Notes: a model not told the origin generated them from the letters alone. Shown: positions 10,028 to 17,710, counted from the first letter of the stretch. The stretch: DNA of 64,000 bases from Nostocoides sp. (GCA_016716625.1 JADJVJ010000001.1:248001-312000), one strand, 5' to 3'. Made by a program: numbers and translations.

Positions 10028-11793
10028 GGATCCTTGGTCCGTGCCCGGGCGAGGTCGTCGCGCTCCCGGGCCCAGGTGACGGCCTTGTCGGAGCGCCGAC
10101 GCACGGTGTCGGGGTCGGTGCTCTGGAGCAGACCGGGTTCCTCGTCCTCGAGCGCGAGCAGGCCGAGGGTGATCTCGGCGGCAAGCACCGGGGCCGCGAA
10201 CGAGGTGCCACTCCAGGCGGCGAAGCCCGGGCTGTAGTCGTCGGGGTCGATGGTCCCGCGGGGCAGCGGGTCCGTTCGCTTCTTCTCGATGGAAGCCTGG
10301 GCGTTGCCGACCATCGAGGTCGGCACGGTGCTCACTACGGAGGCGGCGACCCGGTGCTCCTCGACCCAGTCACCATGGTTGGAGAAGAGCGCAACGCTCG
10401 TGCCCGAAGGGTTGAGGGCGCCAACACTGACGAGGCGGTGCTCGCTCGGGGCGAACGCGGCCGGATAGAACCGGGCGCGGGTGCCAGCGTTGCCCGCGGC
10501 CGCCACGACGACGACGCCGAGGTCGATGAGCTCTTGGATGAGGGCGCGGATCGGGCCGTCCTGGACCACGGCGTCTTCGGGCCGCTCGTGGTAGTACCCG
10601 AGCGAGAGGTTGACCACGTCGACGAGCAGGCTGGCATCCCCTCCGGGGGCGAGCGCGGCTCGCTGCCGCTCGATGAGGAGCAGCAGGGCGTCGTGGATGT
10701 CCTTCTCCGCGGCGGCCCCGGCGAACGGGATGACCGGCACGACGAGGAGGTGCGCCTGCGGGCAGATCTGTCGGATGATGCCGGCGATGAAGGTGCCGTG
10801 ACCGGCCTCCGGTGCGAGCAGGCCATTGAGCTCATCGCGAAGTTCGTCCGAGGGCTCCCGGCCCGGGCCGAGGGTGATCTCCGTGGGGGCGTGAGCTCCG
10901 GCGAACCACGGGTGTGGGCCGACCTGGGTGTCCACGAGGGCAACCACGGGGGGCCGCTTGGGCAGCGTCACGTGGTCCCGAGGGTTGTCGGCGCGCCACA
11001 CCAGGGGGGTGCGGCCGCCGAAGCCCGGGACCCCGTAGATGTCCGCCGCGCCGACCGAACCGTACTGGCCCACGGATCCGTACTGGCCGACGGATCCGTA
11101 CTGGCCGACCGAGCCGTATTGCCCGACCGAGCCGTACTGTCCCACCGAGCCGTACTGTCCGACGGCATCCCAGTGACGGCCCGGCTCGAAGTCGCCGCAC
11201 GTTGTCATGAGGTGGTCCAGGCTCACTCCGGCCGGGTGTTCGCCGAAGCCGAGGGTGCCGATGCTGTTCTGGTGCACGATGAGCTCCTGGAGAATGACCC
11301 ACGCGTCCGCGACCCGCTGAACGCCACCGCTGTCGCGTTCGAACCCGATCTGCGTCACCGAGACCCGGTTGAGCACGTCGAGCCAGCCGCGGCTGCCCCG
11401 TTCGGCCAGGGCAACCGCCTGCACAGCCCGGGCTTCGTCGATGGGCGACACCCTGACGGCATACCCGAGCGTCTTGGCGACCTCGGCGATCTCGTCGATG
11501 AGCGGCTGCGCGGCGTTGCCGATGCCGGGGAGCCCGCGCACGAGGAGGGTATTCGCGGCATACAGGGTCATGCTCGGGACCGGCTGGCCCGGGGCGAGGT
11601 AGGCGGTGTCGGGGTTGAGGATGCGCGCGTTGAACCCGGCCAGGATCCCTTGCGGGATGACCGGGACCGGGTTGGGGGTGGCGGTGATTCGTCGGCCGGG
11701 ACCGCGCTTGTGGTCGAGGGGAAGCCGGCGGTCGCCGACACGGCGGAGAACTCCGCCAGGATCGGGGTCTTGTGGAGCGGTGGGGCTGGGCAT
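10024..11793 (-). CDS. Cytosolic S8 subtilisin-like peptidase with VGQYGS repeats
   Basis: 589 residues. The catalytic triad is complete: Asp in VVALVDTQVGPHPW, His in GHGTFIAGI, Ser in SGTSFAAPV. There is no signal peptide or membrane segment, so the enzyme is predicted to act inside the cell. The N-terminal 200 residues are a family-specific extension. Six perfect tandem copies of VGQYGS (DNA 11050-11165) form a linker just before the catalytic domain. ATG 11793 is preferred because GGAGG lies 5-6 bases upstream; the longer frame from 11838 has no ribosome site. It leads the operon with sigma factor, small protein and TPR-CHAT, suggesting a proteolytic stress or cell-death module. Confidence 0.9.
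   Translation of the reverse strand: MPSPTAPQDPDPGGVLRRVGDRRLPLDHKRGPGRRITATPNPVPVIPQGILAGFNARILNPDTAYLAPGQPVPSMTLYAANTLLVRGLPGIGNAAQPLIDEIAEVAKTLGYAVRVSPIDEARAVQAVALAERGSRGWLDVLNRVSVTQIGFERDSGGVQRVADAWVILQELIVHQNSIGTLGFGEHPAGVSLDHLMTTCGDFEPGRHWDAVGQYGSVGQYGSVGQYGSVGQYGSVGQYGSVGQYGSVGAADIYGVPGFGGRTPLVWRADNPRDHVTLPKRPPVVALVDTQVGPHPWFAGAHAPTEITLGPGREPSDELRDELNGLLAPEAGHGTFIAGIIRQICPQAHLLVVPVIPFAGAAAEKDIHDALLLLIERQRAALAPGGDASLLVDVVNLSLGYYHERPEDAVVQDGPIRALIQELIDLGVVVVAAAGNAGTRARFYPAAFAPSEHRLVSVGALNPSGTSVALFSNHGDWVEEHRVAASVVSTVPTSMVGNAQASIEKKRTDPLPRGTIDPDDYSPGFAAWSGTSFAAPVLAAEITLGLLALEDEEPGLLQSTDPDTVRRRSDKAVTWARERDDLARARTKDP
11050..11165. repeat. 18-bp tandem repeat encoding VGQYGS x6
   Basis: Six near-identical 18-base units inside the subtilase gene, each encoding Val-Gly-Gln-Tyr-Gly-Ser on the minus strand. 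Units differ only at synonymous positions, so the array is maintained at protein level, but it remains able to change copy number by slippage without shifting frame. Confidence 0.9.
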
Positions 11794-11958
11794 CGTGGCC
11801 TCCGTCGACGGGGGATCAGTGCGGGCGACCCAGGTCACACCCTAGTAACTGGCCCGCTCGGAGTACAGGAGTGCCGTGGGGCCGTCTTGATACGAACACT
11901 TCTCGAGAATCTTCTCTCGCACCCCGATGTATCAGCGTCCGCCGGGGCCGCTCTTGAG
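11794..11958 (-). promoter_or_regulatory. Upstream region of the subtilase-sigma-CHAT operon
   Basis: Contains a perfect 10-base palindrome TTCTCGAGAA at 11900-11909, followed by a related TTCTCTC and flanked by AT-rich sequence, about 105 bases before the subtilase start. It is a reasonable candidate operator or promoter site for the leftward operon. I could not assign -35 and -10 hexamers with confidence. Confidence 0.35.
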
Positions 11959-11959
11959 G

Positions 11960-12042
11960 GGTGCTGAAAGGGACAGCACCACGGGGGAGCGGTCCGCGAG
12001 CGGCGCCGGCCTTGGCAGAGGGCCCGGCGCCCCGCGGACCGC
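11960..12042. other. Two strong intergenic hairpins
   Basis: The first hairpin (11960-11980) has a perfect 7-bp stem GGTGCTG/CAGCACC with a 7-base loop. The second (11989-12042) has an outer 10-bp perfect stem GCGGTCCGCG/CGCGGACCGC and an inner 8-bp stem GGCGCCGG/CCGGCGCC. No T-run follows either, so they are not typical terminators. They lie between the subtilase operon promoter and tRNA-Ser and could be a small structured RNA or a leader element. Confidence 0.5.
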
Positions 12043-12168
12043 AGCCGTGTGTGGGGGGGCCGTGCCCAGGTCCGTCCCGCACCTCACTTCGCGGTATGCC
12101 GTGTGCCTGGCTCGCGCGGAGCGCCTACCCTGGTGTTCGGTCCGGCGGCGCGCTCGCTTCCGGGTCCA

Positions 12169-12255
12169 GGAGGGCTCGCATAGTGGCCTAGTGCGGCGGT
12201 CTTGAAAACCGCTATGGCGGCAACGTCATCGTGGGTTCGAATCCCACGCCCTCCG
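12169..12255 (+). tRNA. tRNA-Ser(TGA)
   Basis: An 87-base class II tRNA with a long variable arm. The acceptor stem GGAGGGC/GCCCTCC closes it, the anticodon loop CTTGAAA gives TGA, and the T-loop GTTCGAATC is canonical. CCA is not encoded. Its 3' end sequence is repeated downstream at 12333-12350 and, diverged, at 13487-13500, marking it as an integration site. Confidence 0.96.
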
Positions 12256-12350
12256 CTCGCCATCGCGCGAGCCTGCGAGCGCGCAGGCGAGCGGAGGGCG
12301 GTGGATGACGGGGAGGAACGAGGTGAGTGACGGAGTCCCACGCCCTCCGC
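12255..12350 (+). repeat. Direct repeat A with tRNA-Ser 3' end (att-like)
   Basis: Begins GCTCGCC at the tRNA end, runs through CTGCGAGCGCGCAGGCGAGC and GGTGGATGACGGGGAGGA, and ends with GAGTCCCACGCCCT, which matches the tRNA-Ser 3' end. A near-identical copy B lies at 13397-13500, differing by an insertion of about 9 bases (GTTCGCCGA) and a few substitutions. Together the copies bound a 1 kb segment with one gene. Confidence 0.8.
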
Positions 12351-12391
12351 TGCCAATTGTTGCGGTTTCAACAACACCCGGAGGAAATCGG

Positions 12392-13234
12392 CTAGTCTTC
12401 GCTCGCGAGGTCGACGCATCGCGTACGTGCGCGTTGGAGCAGGCCGGAATCGACGGGAAACACCCCCGTTGCCTCGGCGATGCGAGCGACCAGCACGCGG
12501 TCAGCCCTGCTGACGAGTCGAACCTGGCCGTTGCGTTCCTCTGTCAATTGGCCCCGGAAGCGGTCGTCCTGAACAACTGAACGACAGATGGCGTCAAGCT
12601 GTGCATCACTCTCGGCTTGTGGTGGCGCTGATATCTGGCTTGAGTCCTCTGGCGCGGTTTCAATGGGAAGAGTGGCCGACGTGGGCTCAAGAATCTTGAG
12701 ACTCGCACTGACATGCTCGCGTGTGACCGAGAGGGTGTGATCGGCTTCCCGCATCAGGAGCACAGATTGTCGCTGTCTTGCGGTTGCCGGGAAGCCGGCA
12801 AGCACGACACTGACCCCGTATCCCTGGGCGTGGAGGACCGTCTCGCGGAGATCCTCGTCGCCGCTCATCAGCAAGATGACGTCAGCGGCCTTGTTCTGGG
12901 CAATGGTGATCAAGTCGAGGATGATCAGTCCATCCACGCCTTTCTGACCTCCGCCGCTGACTCGTCCAAGGCGTAACTTCACGCGGGGCAAGTCCCCGAT
13001 CTGGATCTGTGAGGCCGACGGGAGGCCGTCTCGGGCACCGTCGTACCAGTACGTGCGGAGCAGGCGGAGGGGCTCTCCATCCCAGAGATCCTGCACGGCC
13101 TCCTTCAGCCCCGAAAGCAAGGTCTGAGGGTCTCGCAGTTCGAGCCGTTCACGCGGCTGCACCTTGCCCGACAGCATGTCGCTTCCCGCGCTGTACAGAT
13201 AGCCAGCGTCAATGAGCAGGATCAAGTTCCGCAC
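12392..13234 (-). CDS. NYN/PIN-like domain protein in tRNA-bounded islet
   Basis: 280 residues. The N-terminal 170 residues form a NYN (PIN-fold) domain: NLILLIDAGYLYSAG with the first acidic residue, KGVDGLIILDLITIAQNKAADVILLMSGDEDL with the central acidic pair, and a C-terminal strand GVSVVLAGF. NYN proteins are metal-dependent RNases. The C-terminal 100 residues may form a small helical domain. The frame can open at TTG 13252, but GTG 13234 has GGGAGG 6-7 bases upstream and begins at the domain, so I use it. Base composition is visibly less G+C-rich than its neighbours. It lies alone between direct repeats A and B, suggesting acquired cargo, perhaps defence-related. Confidence 0.8.
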   Translation of the reverse strand: MRNLILLIDAGYLYSAGSDMLSGKVQPRERLELRDPQTLLSGLKEAVQDLWDGEPLRLLRTYWYDGARDGLPSASQIQIGDLPRVKLRLGRVSGGGQKGVDGLIILDLITIAQNKAADVILLMSGDEDLRETVLHAQGYGVSVVLAGFPATARQRQSVLLMREADHTLSVTREHVSASLKILEPTSATLPIETAPEDSSQISAPPQAESDAQLDAICRSVVQDDRFRGQLTEERNGQVRLVSRADRVLVARIAEATGVFPVDSGLLQRARTRCVDLASED

Positions 13235-13257
13235 GCTAGCCTCCCGAGACAAGAAAT

Positions 13258-13301
13258 GGGGCCTGCGTAGCAGGCCCCAGTAACGAGCCCTTTAGTGGGC
13301 T
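13258..13301 (-). promoter_or_regulatory. Double hairpin in the NYN gene leader
   Basis: A perfect 9-bp stem GGGGCCTGC/GCAGGCCCC with a 3-base loop (13258-13278) lies about 24 bases before the NYN start. It is followed on the minus strand by ATTTCTT. A second, weaker hairpin AGCCC/GGGCT is at 13286-13301. Read in the gene direction this looks like a terminator or attenuator in the leader, or the end of a neighbouring acquired unit. Confidence 0.5.
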
Positions 13302-13396
13302 ACGCCGACTACGTTACCACGATTCGGAGGCTTGGGGGTGAAACCCGCAGGCCTCGTCCAGGCGCGGGAGGGTGTCAAAGTCGTGATATCAGGTCA

Positions 13397-13500
13397 GCTC
13401 GCCACGGCGCGAATCTGCGAGCGCGCAGGCGAGCGGAGGGCGGTGGATGACGGGGAGGAGTTCGCCGAGGAACGAGGCGAGCGACCGAGTCCCACGCCCT
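13397..13500 (+). repeat. Direct repeat B, distal boundary of the islet
   Basis: Second copy of repeat A (12255-12350), again starting GCTCGCCA and ending GAGTCCCACGCCCT. The last bases diverge (TTTGCG instead of CCGC), as expected for the outer att half that need not rebuild the tRNA. The distance between copies is about 1.14 kb. Confidence 0.78.
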
Positions 13501-13544
13501 TTGCGACCTACCCAAGACCCATCCGCGGGAACGACGTTGAACTA

Positions 13545-13562
13545 TTGACAGTATTTCCTGTC
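13545..13562 (+). promoter_or_regulatory. Promoter/operator of the ArsR-SRPBCC pair
   Basis: A consensus -35 TTGACA (13545-13550) is embedded in an inverted repeat GACAG-N6-CTGTC (13547-13562), 20-36 bases before the start of an ArsR-type repressor gene. This is where a self-regulating ArsR protein would be expected to bind. Confidence 0.5.
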
Positions 13563-13580
13563 TAATGTGACACTCAACGC

Positions 13581-14210
13581 GTGCAAGACCTCCACGTCCT
13601 CGACTCTCCCGATCAGGCCGCCGCCGCCCTGGAGCCCACCCGGGCCCGTCTCCTGGCAGCACTGAGCACTCCGGGCTCCTCCTCCACCCTCGCCGACCTG
13701 CTGGGGATGCCCAGGCAGCGGGTCAACTACCACCTGCGGGCCCTGGAGTCCGCGGGTCTGGTCGCCCTGACCGAGGAGCGTCAACGGCGGGGCTTCACCG
13801 AGCGACTCTTCCAGGCGACCGCCTCCGCGTATGTCGTCTCCCCGGCTGCCCTCGGGAGAGCCGGAGCCGACCCGCAGCGGATCGACCGGTTGTCCACCCG
13901 CTATCTCATCGCCCTGGCCGCCCGGATGATCCAGGAACTCGGTCAGCTCACCGCTCGGGCCGACGCCGCCGGCAAGTACCTGCCGACTCTGGCTATCGAC
14001 ACCGAGATCAGATTCGGCTCTGCCGCCGACCGCGCCGCGTTCACCCGTGAGCTGGGGGAGGCCGTGACCCGACTCGCTGCCCGCTACCACGATCAGGACG
14101 CACCCGCCGGACGCTGGCATCGGCTCATCGTTGCCGCGCACCCCCGCCCCGAACGGCCCAGCCCCACCAACCCCGACGCCACCACCGACCCCGACACCAC
14201 CCTGGAGTAG
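13581..14210 (+). CDS. ArsR-family winged-helix regulator
   Basis: 209 residues with a winged helix near residues 15-75: ARLLAALSTPGSSSTLADLLG, then RQRVNYHLRALESAGLVALTEE. The C-terminal region is helical and ends in a Pro/Thr/Asp-rich tail. No metal-binding cysteines are visible, so it probably senses an organic ligand or acts with its partner. The start is GTG 13581. It is followed after 2 bases by an SRPBCC (AHSA1-type) gene, a very common actinobacterial pair in which the regulator represses the operon. Confidence 0.85.
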   Translation: MQDLHVLDSPDQAAAALEPTRARLLAALSTPGSSSTLADLLGMPRQRVNYHLRALESAGLVALTEERQRRGFTERLFQATASAYVVSPAALGRAGADPQRIDRLSTRYLIALAARMIQELGQLTARADAAGKYLPTLAIDTEIRFGSAADRAAFTRELGEAVTRLAARYHDQDAPAGRWHRLIVAAHPRPERPSPTNPDATTDPDTTLE

Positions 14211-14212
14211 CC

Positions 14213-15028
14213 ATGAGCGACGACGCCACGAACCCGCAGCCCCGCATCATCCCGAGCACCATCGACATCGCCGTTGAGGTGGAGGGCACCCCCGAGGAGG
14301 TGTGGCGGGCGGTCGCCACCGGCCCCGGGATCACCTCCTGGTACGTGAAGTCGACCGTCGAGGAACGCGTCGGTGGCGCCGTCACCTCCGAGTTCGGACC
14401 GGGCGAGGGGATGACCGTGCACGGGCAGGTGGACGTCTGGGAGCCTCCGCATCGGGTGGTCTTCAGCGGCGGGGAGTCTGCGGGCGGAGGGCTCGCCTTC
14501 GAGTGGATCGTCGAAGCCCAGGGCGGCGGCCTATGCACGGTCCGGCTGATCAACTCCGGATTCGGCAACGGCGGCCCCTGGGACGACCAGTACGACGCCA
14601 TGTCCGAGGGCTGGCGGCTCTTCCTCGCCAACCTGCCGCTGCACCTGCGCCACTTCAAGGGCCAGGACGGTCAGCCGATGCTGCCGATGGCAATGTGGCC
14701 GATGTCGCCGGAGGCCGCATGGGCGCGGCTCACCGAGGGGCTCGGCATCCCCTCCGCCCCGATGGTGGGCGAACGGATCACCGCCTCGGCCGGCGCGGTC
14801 GGCCTCGCCGGAACTGTGCTCTCCGCAAGCCCGGGCCGGTCCCTGTCGCTGCTGCTCGACGAGCCCGCGCCCGGCACCGCGTTCATTGCCGTCGAGGGCG
14901 CCGGCGAGGGCTGCGGACTCTCGATCTGGCAGTACCTGTATGGCGACCAGGCCCTGGCGATCATCGAGCGGGACACAGCCGGATGGACCGACTGGCTGGG
15001 CGCTCAAGCCATCGCGGCTCCTGCATAG
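14213..15028 (+). CDS. SRPBCC/AHSA1-like domain protein
   Basis: 271 residues. The N-terminal 150 residues are a START-like helix-grip domain of the AHSA1 type (IDIAVEVEGTPEEVWRAVATGPGITSWYV ... EPPHRVVFSGG ... WRLFLANLPLHLRHF). The C-terminal 110 residues resemble a second, degenerate copy. These domains bind hydrophobic ligands. Paired with the ArsR regulator immediately upstream, it likely belongs to a small self-regulated stress or detoxification unit. Ligand unknown. Confidence 0.82.
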   Translation: MSDDATNPQPRIIPSTIDIAVEVEGTPEEVWRAVATGPGITSWYVKSTVEERVGGAVTSEFGPGEGMTVHGQVDVWEPPHRVVFSGGESAGGGLAFEWIVEAQGGGLCTVRLINSGFGNGGPWDDQYDAMSEGWRLFLANLPLHLRHFKGQDGQPMLPMAMWPMSPEAAWARLTEGLGIPSAPMVGERITASAGAVGLAGTVLSASPGRSLSLLLDEPAPGTAFIAVEGAGEGCGLSIWQYLYGDQALAIIERDTAGWTDWLGAQAIAAPA

Positions 15029-15236
15029 CGCCGCCGAGTCCTCAGCCGGGTGGCGGGATCTCGCCCGACCCACGGCATACGAGAGTCGGGGCGAGCACGA
15101 TGTGCTGCGGCGGACTCGGTGGTTGTGCCAGGGATGACACGCGCGGCGACCCGCTTCACCGTGGCGCCTGCCCAGGTATCCTCCGGGCCTGGGCAGGCGT
15201 CACCTCCCGCTTACCGGACACTCCCAAGGAGGCCGT

Positions 15237-15632
15237 ATGCCGGTCGTTGTCGGGTACATCCCCACCCGCGAGGGTCTGGCCGCCGTCGAGCGAGCGATCG
15301 CCGAAGCCGAGCTCCGGCTTACGCGGCTCGTCGTCGTCAACACGGGCTACCACGGTGACGACGCACATCCGGCGTTCGCCGACCCCAAGGATCTCCACGC
15401 TCTCGCCGGGCAACTGGCCGCTCGGGGGCTTGACCACGAGATCCGCCAGCCCACCACGGGTGCCCCTGCAGGCGAGGTGCTGCTGGCCGTTGCCGACGAC
15501 GTCGACGCCGAACTCATCGTCATCGGTCTGCGCCGGCGATCCTCCCTCGGCACGCTCATCACCGGCTCGACGGCGCAGCATGTGCTCCTCGGCGCCTCAT
15601 GCGACGTTCTCGCCGTCAAAGCGCCCGCCTGA
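15237..15632 (+). CDS. Universal stress protein (UspA family)
   Basis: 131 residues, single Usp domain: MPVVVGYIPTREGLAAVERAI at the N-terminus, ELIVIGLRRRSS and GSTAQHVLLGASCDVLAVK at the C-terminus. The last stretch contains the ATP-binding G-x9-G(S/T) type motif. The start ATG 15237 has AAGGAGG about 5 bases upstream. The start codon lies inside a copy of the dispersed 8-mer (GTATGCCG at 15235). The 208 bases before it hold another copy (15073) and no gene. Confidence 0.88.
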   Translation: MPVVVGYIPTREGLAAVERAIAEAELRLTRLVVVNTGYHGDDAHPAFADPKDLHALAGQLAARGLDHEIRQPTTGAPAGEVLLAVADDVDAELIVIGLRRRSSLGTLITGSTAQHVLLGASCDVLAVKAPA

Positions 15633-15656
15633 CGGTCCCGGCCCGTCGGCTTCAGC

Positions 15657-15693
15657 AAAGACCCCCGCCAGGAAGTCCTGGCGGGGGTCTTTG
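15657..15693. terminator. Bidirectional terminator between usp and csp
   Basis: A perfect long stem, AAAGACCCCCGCCAGG then loop AAGT then the complement ending GGGTCTTT. It has an A-run on one side and a T-run on the other, so it can stop both the usp transcript and the convergent cold-shock gene. Confidence 0.9.
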
Positions 15694-15714
15694 GTGTGAC
15701 GCAGAGTCGAGCGG

Positions 15715-15918
15715 TCAGATGGGACGGACCTGCTCAGCCTGGGGACCCTTGGGACCCTGGGTCACCTCGAACTCGACCTTCTGGGCCTCCTCGAGGGTGC
15801 GGTAGCCCTGAACGTCGATTGCGGTGTAGTGGACGAAGACGTCAGCGCCCCCGTTGTCCTGCTCGATGAAGCCGTAGCCCTTCTCGGCGTTGAACCACTT
15901 AACTTTGCCCTGTGCCAT
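15715..15918 (-). CDS. cspA: Cold shock protein
   Basis: 67 residues, one OB-fold cold-shock domain. RNP1 (KGYGFIEQ) and RNP2 (VFVHYTAI) are intact, with the usual KVKWFNAEKG start and QGPKGPQAEQVRPI end. It binds single-stranded RNA and DNA as an RNA chaperone. It stands alone and converges on usp, with a long untranslated leader upstream. Confidence 0.96.
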   Translation of the reverse strand: MAQGKVKWFNAEKGYGFIEQDNGGADVFVHYTAIDVQGYRTLEEAQKVEFEVTQGPKGPQAEQVRPI

Positions 15919-16070
15919 AAGGGGATAACTCTTTTCTGATCGGTAGCACGCCGGTCGGCGAGTGCCGACCGCGGATGCCTAACGTGAAGACCCCTTGTGG
16001 CTCGTGTACTCGACCTGCAGGACCTGCTTGTTGTGCAACCGTGGCGAACCTAGCACGCCTAGGCGGGATT
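15919..16070 (-). promoter_or_regulatory. Long leader of the cold-shock gene
   Basis: About 150 non-coding bases upstream of cspA. They include a perfect 8-bp hairpin CGGTCGGC/GCCGACCG at 15952-15971. A plausible promoter (TAGGTT as -10 near 16046) would give a leader of about 130 bases, in line with cold-shock mRNAs whose leaders control stability and translation. Promoter placement is tentative. Confidence 0.4.
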
Positions 16071-16228
16071 GAGTAACCCCAAGACCGCCCACTGAGGATC
16101 CCAGCCTCCCAGCGGGGTCACAGGATGGAGCCCTATGATGGGTTGCTTCTGCGACCCCGGGAGCCCGGGCGCCGCTGCCACGGCCGCCAGCGGCCGTCTG
16201 TCCCTGCACGCTCATGCAAAGGTATGCC

Positions 16229-17710
16229 GTGTCCGAGCCCGTCGCGTCTGCCCCCGGCGAGTCACGCGCCCGGCGGCGTGCCACCGAGCGGCGACAGCAT
16301 CGGCGCTCCATCCTCAAGATCGGCAGCCTCGTCCTGGTCTCCCTCCTCGTGCTCGCGGTCGGGGCCACCCTCTATGCGTCCTGGCGGCTCAACGAGAACA
16401 TCAGCCGGGTTGACATCGACAAGGCGGTCGGCACGGACCGCCCCACGGTCGCTACCGGACCACTGAACATCCTGCTGATCGGGTCTGACACCCGGGTCGG
16501 GGAGGGAAACCGCGGGTACGGCGACGGCAGCTGGGAGCCGGGGGCACACTCCGATACCAACCTCCTCGTGCACTTCTCGGCGGACCGCGAGCACGTGACC
16601 GTCGTCTCCATCCCGCGGGACTCTATGACCCCGGCGCCGCCCGGGTGCTCGGCCACGGTGCCGAGGGACCAGTGGACGGTGCGGCAGTGGAACCAGAACT
16701 ACACCGCCGGTGGCCCCGGGTGCCTCATCCGCACCCTCGAAGGCAACACCGGGATCTTCATCAACCACTTTGCCGTGCTCGACTTCGGCGGATTCAAAGA
16801 TATGGTCGACGCTCTCGGCGGCGTCCCGGTCTGCACGAAGGTCGCTATCAACGACGAACGAGCCAAACTGCAGCTCGAGCCAGGGCGACATGTCCTCAAC
16901 GGGGAGCAGGCGCTTGGCTACGTACGGGTTCGCTACACCCTCGGCGACGGCTCCGACCTCGGCCGGATCAAACGGCAGCAGGCATTCCTGTCCTCGGTCG
17001 CCCAGGAGGCCACGAAAACCTCCCTGCTGCTGCGCCCCGACAAGCTCTACGGGTTCCTGGATGCCGCCACCAAGTCCCTCACGACCGACCCGGCCTTCGA
17101 CGTCGGGACGATGCGCGACGTCGCCGCGAGCGTGAAGAACCTCGGGATCTCCAAGATCAAGTTCCTCACCGTTCCCACCGAGGCGTACGCCCCGGACCCC
17201 AACCGGGTCCAGTGGAAGGAGAGCGCCGATCTCATCTGGTCGGCCATCCGCGAGGACCGCGAGATCGGAGCACCGGCCAAGCCGACCCCGACCCCCGCTG
17301 CAACCCTGACCAGCCCGCTCACCGTGTCCCCGACGAAGATCTCGGTCCGGGTCATCAACGCCTCGGGCGTGTCCGGGGCGGCCCGGGTCGCCGCCCAGGC
17401 CCTCACCGTGCAGGGGTTCCCCTCGGTCGGTACGGGCAACGCCGCGATCGTCACCGAGCCGGTGATCGTCCGCTACTCCGGCACGCAGGCCGAGGCCGCA
17501 CGAACCGTCGCCGCGGCCTTCCCCGGCGCCCGCACCGAGCGGGTGAACGGCCTCGGCACGACCATCGAGGTGGTCCTCGGCAAGGGCTTCCCTGCTGTTG
17601 CCGAGCTGCCGAACCGGACCGGCACGGAGCCGCTGCCGTCGCTGACCCCGAGCCCGTCGACCTCGGCCTCGATCGATACCCGGGCCGCGGACGAGGACAT
17701 CTGCTCCTAG
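16229..17710 (+). CDS. LytR-CpsA-Psr (LCP) family protein with LytR_C domain
   Basis: 493 residues. A basic cytoplasmic tail is followed by one membrane helix (residues 26-50, LVLVSLLVLAVGATLYASW). The extracellular LCP domain has LNILLIGSDTR, HSDTNLLVHF, SIPRDSM and GEQALGYVRVRYTLGDGSDLGRIKRQQ, with the conserved Arg/Asp residues. A LytR_C domain follows (ISVRVINASGVSGAARVAAQAL). LCP enzymes attach glycopolymers such as teichoic acid or arabinogalactan to peptidoglycan. GTG 16229 has AAAGG 7 bases upstream and is preferred to ATG 16214. The dispersed 8-mer (16222) lies between that ribosome site and the start. Confidence 0.92.
   Translation: MSEPVASAPGESRARRRATERRQHRRSILKIGSLVLVSLLVLAVGATLYASWRLNENISRVDIDKAVGTDRPTVATGPLNILLIGSDTRVGEGNRGYGDGSWEPGAHSDTNLLVHFSADREHVTVVSIPRDSMTPAPPGCSATVPRDQWTVRQWNQNYTAGGPGCLIRTLEGNTGIFINHFAVLDFGGFKDMVDALGGVPVCTKVAINDERAKLQLEPGRHVLNGEQALGYVRVRYTLGDGSDLGRIKRQQAFLSSVAQEATKTSLLLRPDKLYGFLDAATKSLTTDPAFDVGTMRDVAASVKNLGISKIKFLTVPTEAYAPDPNRVQWKESADLIWSAIREDREIGAPAKPTPTPAATLTSPLTVSPTKISVRVINASGVSGAARVAAQALTVQGFPSVGTGNAAIVTEPVIVRYSGTQAEAARTVAAAFPGARTERVNGLGTTIEVVLGKGFPAVAELPNRTGTEPLPSLTPSPSTSASIDTRAADEDICS

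Noticed and set aside
11960..12042. Intergenic hairpins as the signal recognition particle RNA or a 6C RNA
   Set aside because: The conserved SRP loop (GGAAGCAGC-type) is absent, and the loops lack the C-runs that define 6C RNA.
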